Source of the DNA: Cristatella mucedo
Lineage: Eukaryota; Bryozoa; Phylactolaemata; Cristatellidae
Direction: 5' to 3'
Length of the DNA stretch: 64,000 nt
Assembly (NCBI GenBank): GCA_009760855.2
Contig: WPIO01000098.1
Coordinates: 1,507,430-1,571,429 of the forward strand
In this document: in pieces, positions 44,179-56,100 of the stretch
Layout: each line of letters begins with the position of its first letter
How positions within the stretch are numbered: the first letter of the stretch is position 1
The notes under the pieces: generated by a model
What the model was told of the DNA's origin: nothing
What the model saw: the letters and a program-made list of their open reading frames with translations, nothing else
The model's database searches: none
Made by a program: the position numbers and the translations under genes

Positions 44179-45245
44179 ATAATCATAATAATGCACTTGA
44201 TAAAGCGCCCTCAGAGATCTCGATCTCTCTCTAGGTGCTTTACATTCGCTGCAAAGAGAGGTGCAATTGAATAGTGATTAATATCATGCGTGATTAACAA
44301 ACGAAACGAATTACATGGTTAGGGGTGACATGCAGAGGCTCAGCATGCAAATTTGGTTAGTGGCAGCATGCACAGGGTCAGCACGCATACGCATGTGAAA
44401 GACGAATCACAGGAACCCACTAAATGCTTTCCTAAATAGGTGTTTTGAAGTTCTTTTAAAATGTGGTCACGTCAGGTGATGTTCTGCAGGTCGGGAGGGA
44501 GTTCCAGGGTTTTGGGGCATACAAACTAAATGCACGGTCTCCAAAAGATTTGAGGTACGAGGTATTTGCAGTCTGTTGGATTCCGAAAAGCTTGTGGTAC
44601 GATGCTTGGCCTGATGGGGGAGTATATCTGAGAGATAGGCTGGAGCCAAAGAATGAAGTGACCTAAAAGCGAGCGACAGAACCTTGAAGTCAATCCGTTG
44701 CTTGACTGGTAGCAAGTGCAGGTCGGCCAGAAGTGGTGTAATATGGCAACTGCGACGCGCGCACGACAGACGAGCCTAGCTGCAGAGTTTGCACCAGCTG
44801 CAATCGCCTGATCTCAGCTGCTGGTAGGCCAGTAAGCAGCGAGTTGCAGAATTCGAGATGGGATGTCACGAATGCAGAGACCAACTTGGACGTGGTATCA
44901 TCATCAAAACAAGCCCGAATTTTAGCAGTGTTTTAAAGCTGAAAATAGGCAGATTTGACCGTGGACCTGATATGGTCGTCTAACCAGAGGTCGCTTTGGA
45001 ATTTGATACCTAGATCTCGAGCTGATTCAACAGGCGATATGCTGGCAAAGCCAACATTGAGCAGCATCCTTTCCAATCATTAAATGTGAATCTCACTGGG
45101 TTCGCCCATAACTAGCAAGTTAGTTTTATCATTGTTTATTTTTAGAGAATTTGCTGCCATCTATGTGCGGATGTCACCACTACATGCAGCAAGTCAGTTG
45201 AGAGAATTTGACCTAGAGTTGAGAGAATTTGACCGAGCAGTAATT
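44179..45245 (-). mobile_element. LINE-B copy inserted into exon 2 of copy C
   Basis: The minus strand, from 45245 downward, reads NNDKTNLLVMGEPSEI, ESARDLGIKFQSDLWLDDH, LEFCNSLLTGLPAAEIRRLQ and LPVKQRIDFKVLSLAFRSLH, then the 3' region and the TAATAATGCACTTGATAAAGCGC tail in reverse. It lacks the RT catalytic part. Several stops. Confidence 0.85.
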
Positions 45246-45674
45246 GCACTATTTCCAGGTTTTCGTCAATGCATGCCTAGACGGAAAATTCATGATTGCC
45301 AGGCAGAGCAAAACATCTCAGCCGGGAACGTTTGTTTATAAAAACAGCAATCATCTCTATTATTCACTTGAATACATTGATGACCAAGCAATTAACTCCT
45401 AAATTACCGATGTTATCACGAAAGTAATAGTCAGTGGGTATTCTGTTGAAAAATGCAGAATATTTCAAAACCGGTTCCTGTGCTTACATTGTCCATGCAG
45501 GACTTTTCCTGAAACAGTAATATCAAACCTTGGCCACTGATAAAAAAAAATTAGCATTTCCACTAACCATCACGCTAAGCGTTATTAGTGGCAGAAATAC
45601 TTTATTAGTCCACGACTAGTTATATGATGTCTTTGTAATCGAGTTGATAGACCTCGGATTAAACGAAACTTCCC
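45246..45674. other. No recognisable gene
   Basis: I see nothing that I can name here between the LINE-B and the fibre-like fragment. Confidence 0.4.
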
Positions 45675-46280
45675 TCACTTCTGTTATTTCTTTACTATTT
45701 TGTCTACATAGCTTTCCGTTGCAGCATCACTAGGATTACGAGGACAATCAACATTAATTATCAAATTGTTTCACCTGTTTAGCGTTGTCGGTGGAGGGCT
45801 GCCATACAACCTAACATCTCGCTTTATTCCTCCGTAAGTCACACAAAAGTGATCAGGAAGAATAGCAGAAATACTAGGAGCAGTAGATCGATAAGATGTA
45901 GATAGGCTGAAGTAATGGCCCAACTGTTCGTGTTTAAGTCTCTAGTCATCGTATCACCCGCCTTACTAACGTAATTGCTAATTTGGGAAATATTAACAGT
46001 AGCTGTGGGATTTACTCTGGCTCGACGTTAGTAGCAGCCATAAAATTGAAATCAATAGATCCATCTCCACTTGCTACAAAATTGCACCACCATAGCCCTT
46101 TGTAACCGCATCACTTGGGTTTACTGAGGGATGGGCTTACCTTTTAACTCGTCGGCTACAATGGTTTCAAAAATTGACTGAGGGGCCAGGCTAGAAGAGG
46201 AGAAAAGTGTTTTTCGGTGAACTAATATAAATTAAATGTAAAAACGATGGCATGAAAATATTTGGTCTTTAACAGGCAGC
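45675..46280 (-). pseudogene. Virus-like fibre gene fragment, copy 2
   Basis: Nearly the same sequence as 37829-38440 with roughly one difference in twenty bases, and the same right end (TCTTTAACAGGCAG). The GDTMTRDLN-type word is changed in this copy (the stretch reads GGDTMTRDLN). Neighbouring sequence differs on both sides, so the fragment itself was copied or inserted twice. Confidence 0.62.
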
Positions 46281-46344
46281 CAAACACCATTGTTCTTAGT
46301 TTAGATTGAAAATTATTTGGAAAATTTATTAACCTAATTAGGTA

Positions 46345-48060
46345 GTAATATACTCCAAATCAGTTTCAATGGGAACAGTAATGTTGGTCTCTTTTTTTGT
46401 AGGTGCATCACGGTCTCGCGTCATATTTCTTAAGGAAACTCGTAAGATAGATCAAAGGTAATGGTCTGTTAAATTGGATCTGCGACGGGCTATGTAAATG
46501 TTCATGACGCTGAAATTCTGCTCGTACACATAGGTTAAGCCAAACAACGTCAGCATTTTCTGTGCCGTCCTCCGTAGGTTTGGAAACGTGGCTTCGTTAA
46601 GTGAAGCATACAATTCGTTCAGTTTAAGCAAGTTGAACTTCTCCTTCAATCCAGAGTGAGATGAAGATCTATCAGTCCCCACTGCAGCTTCTGTGGCGCT
46701 TTTTTAGGGTTTTGTGACAGGACAGGGCACCTGCTGAAGTATCTTTAATTTTTCTAAGTTGCAGAAACAAGGGCAGAGTTTTCCGTGCAGGTCGTCTAGA
46801 AATTTGATGTATTTCTGGGCGTTTCCGGTCGCCTCTTTCTGCATGGCTAGTGTGGCGAAATAAGTGAAAGATTCGTTTGAAATTATTCTGAAGAAAAGAT
46901 TCAGCTTGGATTTGAAAAACATTTGTGCACATGTTGTGCACCAATTATTCGTTTTCTTGCAGCTTGATGTTCTGGTCATCTACATGCGAAAGTATGTTAA
47001 CATAAAAAGCAAAGTCACAAAGCCAGTTCTTGTCACTTAGCTCAGGAAATCTTTACGATCTCCCAATTACCTCAAAAATACCATAATTTTCTCCTTCAGC
47101 TCACATACTCTTTGAAAGGCTTTGCCAAAACCTGGCCAGCTTATACGAGAGTGGTAAAGTACGTTCTGGTAATCTGCATCGGTTTCTTCCAGGCTCTCAG
47201 TAAACTGACTATGCTGAAGTCTCCGTGCTCGTATAAAGTTAACAAGTTTTACTACTAGATTCATGACATGATTCAGCTGCAAAATAGACTTACATTTGCA
47301 TGCTGACCCTGTGCATGTCACCCCTAACCATGTTCCTCATTCTGTTTGTTTATCAAGCATGATACTACTCACCATTCAATGGCACTTCCCTTAGTAGCAA
47401 ATGTAAAGCACCTAGAGAGAGATTGAGTTTTCTGAGGGCGCTTTATCAAGTGCATTATTAATATTATTATTACAGAACTTCTTGATGAATGATGCTGTGA
47501 AGGAAAACTAAATCCCGACCAGGATTTTTCACTTTTAATTTTATATGCAGTCTTTTTAGCAGCCCAACGTTTTCCCGGTTAAATTTGGCGATCCATCCGT
47601 GGTGACATTGGCAAGTTTACTTCAAGGTAGCTTGATTCTCCCGATGATGGCACCCGGCTATACAAGTCCTCTTGCCTCGTTTTTTCTTTGATGGACTATA
47701 TGGTTGACAATTTTGCTGTGATCTCAAAGCTGTCACTAATCCCTCGGATAAAAATTAAGAGCTGAGCTGTGTCTTCTAAGTCGTTATTTATTTTCATCCA
47801 GTGCTAGTAAGTAAAACCCTAAGGACTCCGTCTTTTTGTTTATTTGGCTGGCTATATCTTCGTCACTAAACTTCACAGGACGAGTCACATTTCTGCATGA
47901 TAAACTAATCCTTCAATTTTGCCTTTGCTCTCCGGAAACAAGAGATCTGCTGTCTCAACCATGTACTCTTTTTAAAATTCGACTCCGATAAAATGGAATA
48001 CTGGCCTTTGATAATTAGAATGTCAACAAAAACCTTGACTTAGTACTCGACTCTTGAATC
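46345..48060 (-). pseudogene. hAT-type transposase relic (ZBED5/GTF2IRD2-like)
   Basis: The minus strand, from 48060 to 46345, shows in order: LVETADLLFPESKGKIEGLV; DIASQINKKTESLGFYLLAL followed by DENK and a stop, with TAQLLIFIRGI soon after; LNHVMNLVVKLVNFIRARRL; YHSRISWPGFGKAFQRVCEL; AMQKEATGNAQKYIKFLDDL; and the C-terminal hAT dimerisation block LFGLTYVYEQNFSVMNIYIA with RRRSNLTDHYL. The order fits domesticated-type hAT transposases of animals. It is broken by stops, frameshifts and a LINE-B tail at 47290-47475. The zinc finger was not found. Confidence 0.85.
47290..47475 (+). mobile_element. LINE-B 3' tail inside the hAT relic
   Basis: TTTGCATGCTGACCCTGTGCATGTCACCC, AAATGTAAAGCACCTAGAGAGAGATTGAG and GGGCGCTTTATCAAGTGCATTATTA, ending in ATT repeats. 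It inserted after the transposase was already present. Confidence 0.85.
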
Positions 48061-48109
48061 GCGGTTTGTCAGGGAAGAAGGTTATTCTGACTCTGTAAAT
48101 TACCCGATA

Positions 48110-48626
48110 GAATGCTAACCATTGATGCACTAATGAGTGCAATCCATCCGGTGCATACTCGTAGTTAAGGCTGTTCAATTTGCTTAAAATGTGTAGCTAG
48201 GCCAAGTTTTCGCTAAGGGCTCTGGCGACTCGGCAGCTGCGATTGTCGACAGCCTCATGCCTTCATTTTAGTGCCCCCCCCCCCAGTCACCCGAGCATCC
48301 CATGTCAGCATTTTGTCGCTCTATTGGGCATCGGCATTACCGATAGCTAGTACCCATGTCCAAGCTGTACGGTGGGTGAGGGACAAAGTTTGCCTGTCTC
48401 CCGACATGCAAGCCCAGTTTCTGGCAGAAGCACGAGGTGACAACTTCAGTGCTAACATTTTTTTTCTCACCTCAGGCCGGCATGAGGTGCTTCTCTCGAA
48501 TGTGCTCTGCGTCGACCCAGCCATTCTAATCTGCTCGTCGCTCGCTAGCTCTTTGCGATTTATAGAAGTAAATCTTTACCTGTCACCGTCGTTAAGCATA
48601 TGGGCGTGGCTCTCTTTCTGTTGCAG
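48110..48626 (+). other. MYPT copy D: intron part before the terminal exon
   Basis: Co-linear with 25.27-25.79 kb (CATTGATGCACTAATGAGTGCAATCC, GTGCTTCTCTCGAATGTGCTCTGCGTCGACCCAGCC). The match starts abruptly at about 48117, so only the 3' end was duplicated. A C11 run is at about 48276. Confidence 0.75.
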
Positions 48627-48734
48627 GACGCAGCCATTTTAAAGCTGGAGAACAGCATTTTTAAATCACACGAACGGATAATAAAAGCAGAAAACGCAGC
48701 TCTAATCCATATAATGAGAAAATTGTCAAAATAG
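48627..48734 (+). CDS. PPP1R12A: MYPT-like copy D, isolated terminal zipper exon
   Basis: After TGTTGCAG, 35 codons and TAG: DAAILKLENSIFKSHERIIK then AENAALIHIMRKLSK. It ends LSK as in MYPT1. It is intact and closest to copy A's terminal exon (same DAAILKL start). No upstream coiled-coil exon is seen nearby on this strand, so it has no obvious gene to join unless a long intron reaches copy B. Confidence 0.8.
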   Translation, partial: DAAILKLENSIFKSHERIIKAENAALIHIMRKLSK

Positions 48735-48744
48735 TTAATTAGAA

Positions 48745-48935
48745 ATTGTGCTCGTTACACGGATAACCACCGGAACTTTTAACTGTTACGACACTGGAAC
48801 GGACATAACAAGAAAAAGGACTTGGAACAGACATTAAACGAAAAACAAACTTATCTTTCAAATGTGAATGCGTATGCATACCTTGACTCGAATGCGGACT
48901 CACAGATAGCAACCGGATCTAGACACTGGAGCAGT
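48745..48935. repeat. 3'-flank repeat of copy D
   Basis: CACGGATAACCACCGGAAC, CACTGGAACGGACATAACAA and CTTATCTTTCAAATGTGAATGCG match the flanks of copies A and B. Confidence 0.7.
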
Positions 48936-49429
48936 GTTAGGTATGGGCCATGCACCGATTTGGCTGACCGGATTTGTGACTGCTCACTCAGGTGACTTTG
49001 TACAGATCCTTGTTTGTTGCTGCTAATTTGTTCATGAACAGACACAGTATGCTTTCTGTCTCGTGTCAGTCAAGGTTTTCACTGCAAAATAATAAATTGT
49101 CAAGCTCGACCACGTGACTTGTAATCTGTTTCAGACCAATCCTGAATGAGTTGCGACAGCACTAAAACTACATCATTTTAGGCTAGAAGCTTGGAAGGTT
49201 AATAAGCCTTTTTTTGAGTGATTTGAGTCTGCTTGAAGAAGTCGTTCTGTTTAGCAATCCAGAACTGCTTGTCAGGCATCTTGTGTTGTATTGTTCGAAT
49301 AGAGACAGCCAACATTAACTGGCGATACAAGTTAGTGTGGCTTTGTGCTGAACCCGTTCGGGAGACCCACTTTTTGGAAGTACAAACTTCAAATCCTATT
49401 GATAACAGCTCTTAGTGTGTACCTATTAT
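48936..49429. other. No recognisable gene
   Basis: Nothing identified; a 60-codon plus-strand frame at 49233 has no motif. Confidence 0.4.
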
Positions 49430-49650
49430 TAGTCCTATCTACTTATGTGTGCTGATTCTGTTACGTGCTGCAACTAACCACACTTGCGTGCTGACCGTGT
49501 GCATGTCACTCCTTGACATATTATTCTGATTTTTTCAAGCATGATACTACTAATCATTAGATCGTGCTTCCTTTGCAGCAAATGTAAAGCGCCTAGAAGG
49601 AGATCAAGTTATCTGAGGGTGCTTTGTTAGGTATATTATTATCATGTTCT
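49430..49650 (+). mobile_element. LINE-B 3' tail
   Basis: ACACTTGCGTGCTGACCGTGTGCATGTCACT, CAAATGTAAAGCGCCTAGAAGGAGATC and GGGTGCTTTGTTAGGTATATTATTA, in LINE-B order. Confidence 0.8.
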
Positions 49651-49834
49651 TCTATACATTGTACCGCCGATTCAGTCTTACCTGTCTAGCAATAAACTAA
49701 ATAGTCACGCAAGGACTCGGCAACATTCAGCAGGTTACTTAGCTGACCATACACCCATTGGCGAACATCTAACTTGCAGAAGACAATTTGAGGAATGCGG
49801 GTTGGTACAAAGAGTTCATTCTCTTCCACGACAA

Positions 49835-49920
49835 GCTGATGTAAAGGGCCTAGAAAGAGATTGAGTTCTTTGAGGATGCTTTATCAGGTTCATTATTATT
49901 CTTATTGTTATTATTAAGCA
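49835..49920 (+). mobile_element. LINE-B terminal tail, very short
   Basis: GTAAAGGGCCTAGAAAGAGATTGAGTT and GATGCTTTATCAGGTTCATTATTATTC plus ATT repeats. Confidence 0.7.
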
Positions 49921-50574
49921 ACCGCTAGCTGCGTGGCTGTAGTGACGAGAAGTTTGCTTGCATTAAAGCAGACTCAATTTATCGTAGAAGAAGCAATTAA
50001 AAAATCGTGTTATGTAGAACTTCCTCACATTGACAAATGTGCTGTCCTTACAACGGTCGCCGAATATGAAAGTGATACGTAGCGCTTTGCAAATCCATAG
50101 AGCACACCATGAGGAATATCGCATTAGCAAATTTAACAGCTTCGTATGTAAAGCGACAGAAGAGCCTTAACGGATATCATAGCCACTAGTCCAGTAGCCA
50201 TTTGTTATAAAGGTTCGCCTACTGCAGAATTCTAGCCGGCAGCCTCGTTTAGGAAAAGTGGGTACCTTTCATTGTGTACATTGTCTTCACGTTTAATATT
50301 TCCAAAATATGGTTCTTCATGACAACTTCGCTATGCAAATGTCACACGAGTCGTTTCACTGACATCTGCAGAAACACGCTCAAATTAAAGCAGCTATTAT
50401 AGCATCAGAGTGAGTTCATAACCACGACCCGTTTATGCAGTTATATCGAAGCGAATACAAAAATCGCAGGCTCTGAAGCAACAATAATCACACCAGAACG
50501 ATCCCTTCGTGTCTCATATCTTCAGTTAGGGCTAAAAAAGGTAATAGACACGGGCAGGTTACACAAGCAGCAGG
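49921..50574. other. No gene; possible SINE-1 remnant
   Basis: The part from about 50135 to 50225 (AACAGCTTCGTATGTAAAGCGACAGAAGAGCC...ATCATAGCCACTAG) resembles the minus-strand body of SINE-1 without a clear B box. Otherwise nothing. Confidence 0.4.
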
Positions 50575-50760
50575 TTCTCTCATTCATTTGCACGCTGACC
50601 CTGTGCATGTCAGCCCTAACCATGTTATTCTCTTTGTCTGTTTATAAAGCAGGATTTTATTCACCATTTCATTGCATTTCCCTTTGCAGCAAATGCTAAG
50701 CGCCAAGAGAGAGATTAAGTTCTAGGGAACGCTTTATCAAAGGCATTATTATTATTAGTG
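50575..50760 (+). mobile_element. LINE-B 3' tail
   Basis: CATTTGCACGCTGACCCTGTGCATGTCAGCCC, CAAATGCTAAGCGCCAAGAGAGAGATTAAG and ACGCTTTATCAAAGGCATTATTATTATT. Confidence 0.82.
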
Positions 50761-50844
50761 CCTGGCTTCGCCCGAAATTAAGGTGCAGGCCTTCAATGAT
50801 CAACGTCATGGAATCGAGCCCTTCGGCCTAAAATATAAAAAATA

Positions 50845-51012
50845 TTAGCTGATTTAGCAGCCTCTTTGTAAAACGACAGAAGACTCTTTACGGCTATCAC
50901 AGCCGTTTGTAGCTGTGATAAAGGATCGCCCACCAAAAGATTCCAAAACAAGACCTCTGGACCAAAATCGTGAAAAGTACCTACACTACCAAGTGTGCCA
51001 TCACGGCACACA
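50845..51012 (-). mobile_element. SINE-1 copy
   Basis: The minus strand has GATGGCACACTTGGTAGTGTAGG as the A-box region; the B-box region is worn (CTTTTGGTGGGCG). The body with TATCACAGC...AAAGAGTCTTCTGTCG is clear. Confidence 0.65.
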
Positions 51013-51385
51013 ATGATCACCAATGTGTAAAACACGTGGCTCGAGACTGTTCTCTTACAGATCCATTCAAATGAATTATAAGTTTACTTAGTCTCATTTC
51101 CGAAGTGTTTGTCGTGTTTAAAATTTAACATGACGAACTTTTACCTAGGACCAACATCAAAACTACTTTTATGTAACTATATCGTCCGTCACATCCTTTA
51201 GATTAAATTTGGCAGGTAAATTCTCATTCGAACGTAATAACATATTTTGCAGCTCTTATGCCTCGGCCTATCGAAACTATTTCAGAAGCGGCTCAGCTCT
51301 AATTCATCGTAAAAGGTAATAGCTTGGCAAAGGTCGAAGCTCGTAGTCGAGGTTCAGCTGCCTACCTCACGATTCCTAGTCACGA

Positions 51386-51561
51386 TGCATAACACTGGCG
51401 GAATTGGTCCCACTATGAATTCCTGTTTCGTCGCCAGAGCTATCATCTAGAGCCTCCTTGTTCTCTACTTTTATCTGCCTGTGATGGCAAGAAGTCTGCT
51501 TTAAGCATGTCAGAGATGTGCGGCATGCGAAGTCGTAAGCGATGACGAAGGCGATCTTCAT
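51386..51561 (-). repeat. Left arm of a large inverted repeat with a reading frame
   Basis: The reverse complement matches 51840-52010 at about 85 percent by eye. This arm encodes MKIAFVIAYDFACRTSLTCL... to GTNSAS, and the other arm has the same frame. About 280 bases separate the arms. Confidence 0.8.
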
Positions 51562-51839
51562 GGCGGTACTCAGATCCGTCTTCGGACATTTAGTGGCTCA
51601 TAGATTCGTATTGCCTGCGACATCAGCAATTGAGCTTGCAGCCAGCACCAGATGTCTAGATTGCCGATTCGAGCAGGGAACCGGCACCGCACTGGAATGG
51701 AGCTGTTCTCTTGAGGCTGGCTGCATCATCACCACCCCCCCCCCGTCAGCCGCCAGCCGTCAATAAAGTACCAGAAGGTTCTAAGCCGGCTCGCTGCACA
51801 TCAACATAGAACGCTTGTAGCTACAGCTGAGTACCACCA

Positions 51840-52166
51840 ATGCAGTCCGCCTTCATCATCGCTTACGACTTCTCATGCCACACATCTCCGACAAGCTCAC
51901 ACCAGACTTCTTGCCATTACAGGCAGATCAAAATAGAGAACAATGAGACTCTGGGAGACAGCTCTGGCAACGAAACAAGAATTCGGAGTGGGACCAATTC
52001 TGCCAGTGGTACCACAAATTGTAGCGACGGAGCTCAACAGATCACAAGGGACGACGTGTGGTTTTCATATAGATCGAGAAACAAGAGAAGACACAGAAAA
52101 AGCAAAAAGACTGACTTAGAATTTGGCAGAAGACAAACAACGATTGTCATCGACCGTTTCAATTAG
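51840..52166 (+). CDS. Unrecognised 108-codon frame in the right inverted-repeat arm
   Basis: It starts MQSAFIIAYDFSCHTSPTSS, contains IENNETLGDSSGNETRIRSG and ends with a basic tail (SRNKRRHRKSKKTDLEFGRR). The first 57 codons are shared with the left arm in frame. I do not recognise it; it resembles a fragment of a retroelement or transposon protein but no motif proves this. Confidence 0.35.
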   Translation: MQSAFIIAYDFSCHTSPTSSHQTSCHYRQIKIENNETLGDSSGNETRIRSGTNSASGTTNCSDGAQQITRDDVWFSYRSRNKRRHRKSKKTDLEFGRRQTTIVIDRFN

Positions 52167-52720
52167 CAAGTCTGACCGTCCGTTTGAGCCATGCTTACTA
52201 TTACTTATGAAGAAAACCTGCCTTGGCCAAAGACTTGTGCTTTTCTTTTATACTGCGATCGAGTGTTGGACCGCCCGATACGTCGTCTAAAACCATAGCA
52301 AACCATCGAACTATTCGCTTCTGGATGAATATCCCCTGACCACACTAAGCGAGTGATGTCTCTTAGGCAACGCAATCGAACTGACCCAGACGGCCGACAA
52401 TCACCTCCATTTCCCTATCAATAAAGAAAAGGCACCACACGATCGAAGCAAATTCTTCAATCTCTACACCGCTGAAATGTCAATGAAAATATGGACTACA
52501 AAGAATAATCCTAAGTAAGTCGTGGAGTTCGCTAGGAGCCCGTTTCTGGGCTTGACGGACGTGAAAACAGCACACCTCCAGTAAATCCTATGCTCATGGT
52601 GGAAAAAAGATGCTTGTTAACTTGTGGTCGAGTTTCAGGAGTCAGAGGCTATTTCCTTCCAAGTCACGCCATGCTCAGGCCATGCGGCTGCTCGCCATGA
52701 TGCTGAGCTAGGAAAAAATA
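52011..52720. other. No recognised gene beyond the frame above
   Basis: Apart from the end of the 108-codon frame, short plus-strand pieces occur but no family is recognisable. Confidence 0.35.
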
Positions 52721-52721
52721 C

Positions 52722-52890
52722 TAACTGACTTAACAGCGCCCCTTTTGTATAGCGACAATAGAGACTGTACGGCAATCACCACAGCTTGCATTGGCGATGA
52801 ATTATCGTCCACCGTAGGATTCGAACCCACGACCTCGGGGCCATGGTCGTGAAAAGCAACCGCCTTACCTAGTGAGCCATTATAGCTAAG
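52722..52890 (-). mobile_element. SINE-1 copy
   Basis: The minus strand reads ATGGCTCACTAGGTAAGGCGG (A-box region) and GGGTTCGAATCCTA (B box), the clearest pol III signals of the family here, and ends with GTTAAGTCAGTTAGTATT. Confidence 0.82.
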
Positions 52891-53144
52891 GTTGTTGTGG
52901 GAACAATAACGTTTGCGACCATTTCCATTTCACACGTCTCAATGCTCACTAACGTTCGCATCTCAAAGTATTAAATTAAAATGATCACAAACAGCAATGT
53001 TCCTACATCATGAATGTTTTACATATAGCTTTTTTATCTATATAGTAGTACAATAATTGTCAGTTAAATATTTATTTATATTTATATATGTATCTAATTC
53101 GTCCTACAAATTGAAACTCTGTTCACACCGATGCCGGAAGACTA

Positions 53145-56100
53145 ATGAAGATAGATGATATAACACCAAGAAATAGTGTTGCTTCAAGACTTCATAAGTT
53201 TAAACTAACATTTATTGGAGCCAGTGGAAAACACGAACACTATGTTCTTAAAGGTAAAGACTACCGAGCTACTGAAATTGACGACTTCTTCAATATTATA
53301 GTACCAAGATATAATAGTTTATTACGTGATATAACAAATAGATTTTCTTCTTTCAAATTACAAACTAAAATAGCTGTACATTTATATCATGATCAAACTG
53401 ATACTCATAGTTATTATGTAATTACTAGTTCAGAATTATTGACAGTTGTTAAAAGAACTGACTATAATAGCGTTATTTTAAATCAATTGAAACCAGTAAA
53501 ATAATTAATAGATAAACTTATTGATTCAAACCCTGAATCTGGTTGGAGATTAGTTGGAGTTAAATGTCTTAAAATTAACGTTAGTAAATATATTCTTAGA
53601 ATGGGTTCTTCTTATTTAGAATTACCACCTACTTTAGCAAAGGAATGTTGTCCTATTAATGTAAAGAATGAAGATCGTTACTGTGCTTTATGACGTGATA
53701 AGATTTCTAAATCCTGTATGAAATCATCCTGAAAGATATATTGACCTGTTAAAAATATTTAAAAATGAGTATTTACAACTTAATGAACAATTATTGGAAA
53801 TAGAATGGCCTCTCAAAGTAATTGATACTAAAAAAAGGTAAACTGTTTAATGCTAGTATAAATGTTTATGAATATAGTAATAAATCTGGTAATAATCCTC
53901 CTTATATTGTAATGAGATTAAAAATTCCAAATAGACACATTAGCTTATTACTAATTAGTAAACCTAAAACAAGTTATTATGTATTGATACAATTTCTTAG
54001 TAATCTTTGTAGAACTTCTAATAAGGTAGGTTCATTATTCTATTGTCATAGATGCATAGACAGATTTTTCAGTTCTATAGATTTAGAAAATCATTTACTT
54101 ATGTGTAATGGTGCTAATTCTACTTAATCTACTTTTAAAATGCCAGGCTTTCAAGAAAATAATAAAACAGGTAAAATTAAGCATATTACACTTTCAAAAA
54201 TTAGTGATAATGCTCAACTTATTAAAGCTCCATATACTTGTTATGCAGATTTCGAGAGCTTGTGTGTAAAGAAATGTGATCTTCGTCACGAAAGTATGTT
54301 ATCAAACAATGCTAATCCACAATATTGTAATAATAAGTTAACTGCAGGTAAATGTAGTGACTCATGTTAAAATATGCTTCAAGTTCCATGTGGTTCCTGT
54401 GCAATTGTTGTTGACTATAATGGAAAACTTGTTAAGGAGTTTATATCTAGAGGAGAAAAATGTGTTGAACTACTTTTAGAGTTTTTAATAAATTATTGTA
54501 GTGAGTGATGAAAGAAGTTTTCTGAATTCAAAGAACTACATATTGATATTAATGACGAAGCAACAGAAATCTTTAAGAATTCTGGGACATGTTGGGTCGT
54601 TAAGAAAGGATTTTATAGTGAACATGGTACAATAGAAGTTAGAGATCACTGTCATTTTACAGGTCAATTTAGAGAAGCAGCACGCATACTTTGTAATTCA
54701 CTTGTTGGATTTCGTTAAAATGATTGGAAACGTTCTATCTTTATACATAATTTCAAAGGCGGTGATTCTCACTTGATTGTAAATGGAATGTCATCCTACA
54801 GTATTGATTGTTAACCTGTTGCACATAACATGGAAAGTTATATGTCAATGTCATTGAATGATTTTGAGTTCAAAGAATCTTTAAATTGTATGATTAATAA
54901 ACTATGTGATATTGTTACATCATTGAAGAAAGCTAATTCAAATTTTGATTATACACTGAATATCTTAAAAAACTATATCCAAATATTAATACTGATATTA
55001 TTTTAGATATAGTATTAAAAAAGGGTGTTATCCTTATCAATACATGGGTTCTTTTAATAGGTTAGATGAGCGAAAAATTCCTAATATTAATGGATTCAAT
55101 AGTAAGCTTAGTTTTAATAAAAGTATTACTTAAGAAGATTATAATCATGCACTAAACGTTTTTGAAGTTTTAAATATGAAAGATTTGGGAGATTATCATG
55201 ATATTTATCTAAAATTGGATGTTCTCCTTGTTGCAGATAGTTTTAGAACGTATAGAAAAAGTTTCATTGAGTTATTTAAATAAGATCCTTCTTCTTCCCT
55301 ATCTGCACCTCATTATGCTTGGTTTTGTACTTTGTTTTACACTTTACGTGCTATAATCTTACTAGGAAAATAGACGGAGACTTACAACTGTATCATAAAT
55401 TTCAAAACTCAATAAGAGGAGGAGTCTATCAAGTAAGTAAAAGACTCCGTATAGCTAACAATAACAATCATATTATGTATTGGTATGCAACAAGTTTATA
55501 CCCAACTTGTATTATGTGGCACCTCCTTATACAGAACCTATTGAAGATCACTTAAGTCCACTTAAGGCCACTTGAAAAATTAATGTCACTACCACCAGAC
55601 TGTGATATAGGTGTATTTGTTTTAGCTGACTTAGAATATCCAAAGGAATTACATGACACACACAAGGATTGTCCGCTTTGTCCTGAAAGTAGAGTTGTTG
55701 ACAGTTCTGAGTACTCTAAATACCAACTAAGATTTCCAACAAGCGGAAGTGATGTTCCAAAATTGATTTGTAATTTCTCTAAGAAAACTAATTATTTAAC
55801 ACATTATAGATACTTTCAATTTGTTGTTATTAAATGACTGATACCATCTAAAATACATAAAGTTTGCAAGTTTGAACAAGAACGTTGGGTAAACCATTTA
55901 TTGACATATGTGCAGAGAAAAAGATTGAATTTGATCGGAAAAAAGATGAATTCAAAGGAAATCTATACAAAGAATCTACGTGTCGGATTTAAAAAAAAAA
56001 CTAGTGAACACGTCGAAAACAGAACACGTAAGAATAGTAAACACATAAACTAAAAAGAATGATTTATTGTAAAATACGTTAATGAGAGATTCAAGACTTA

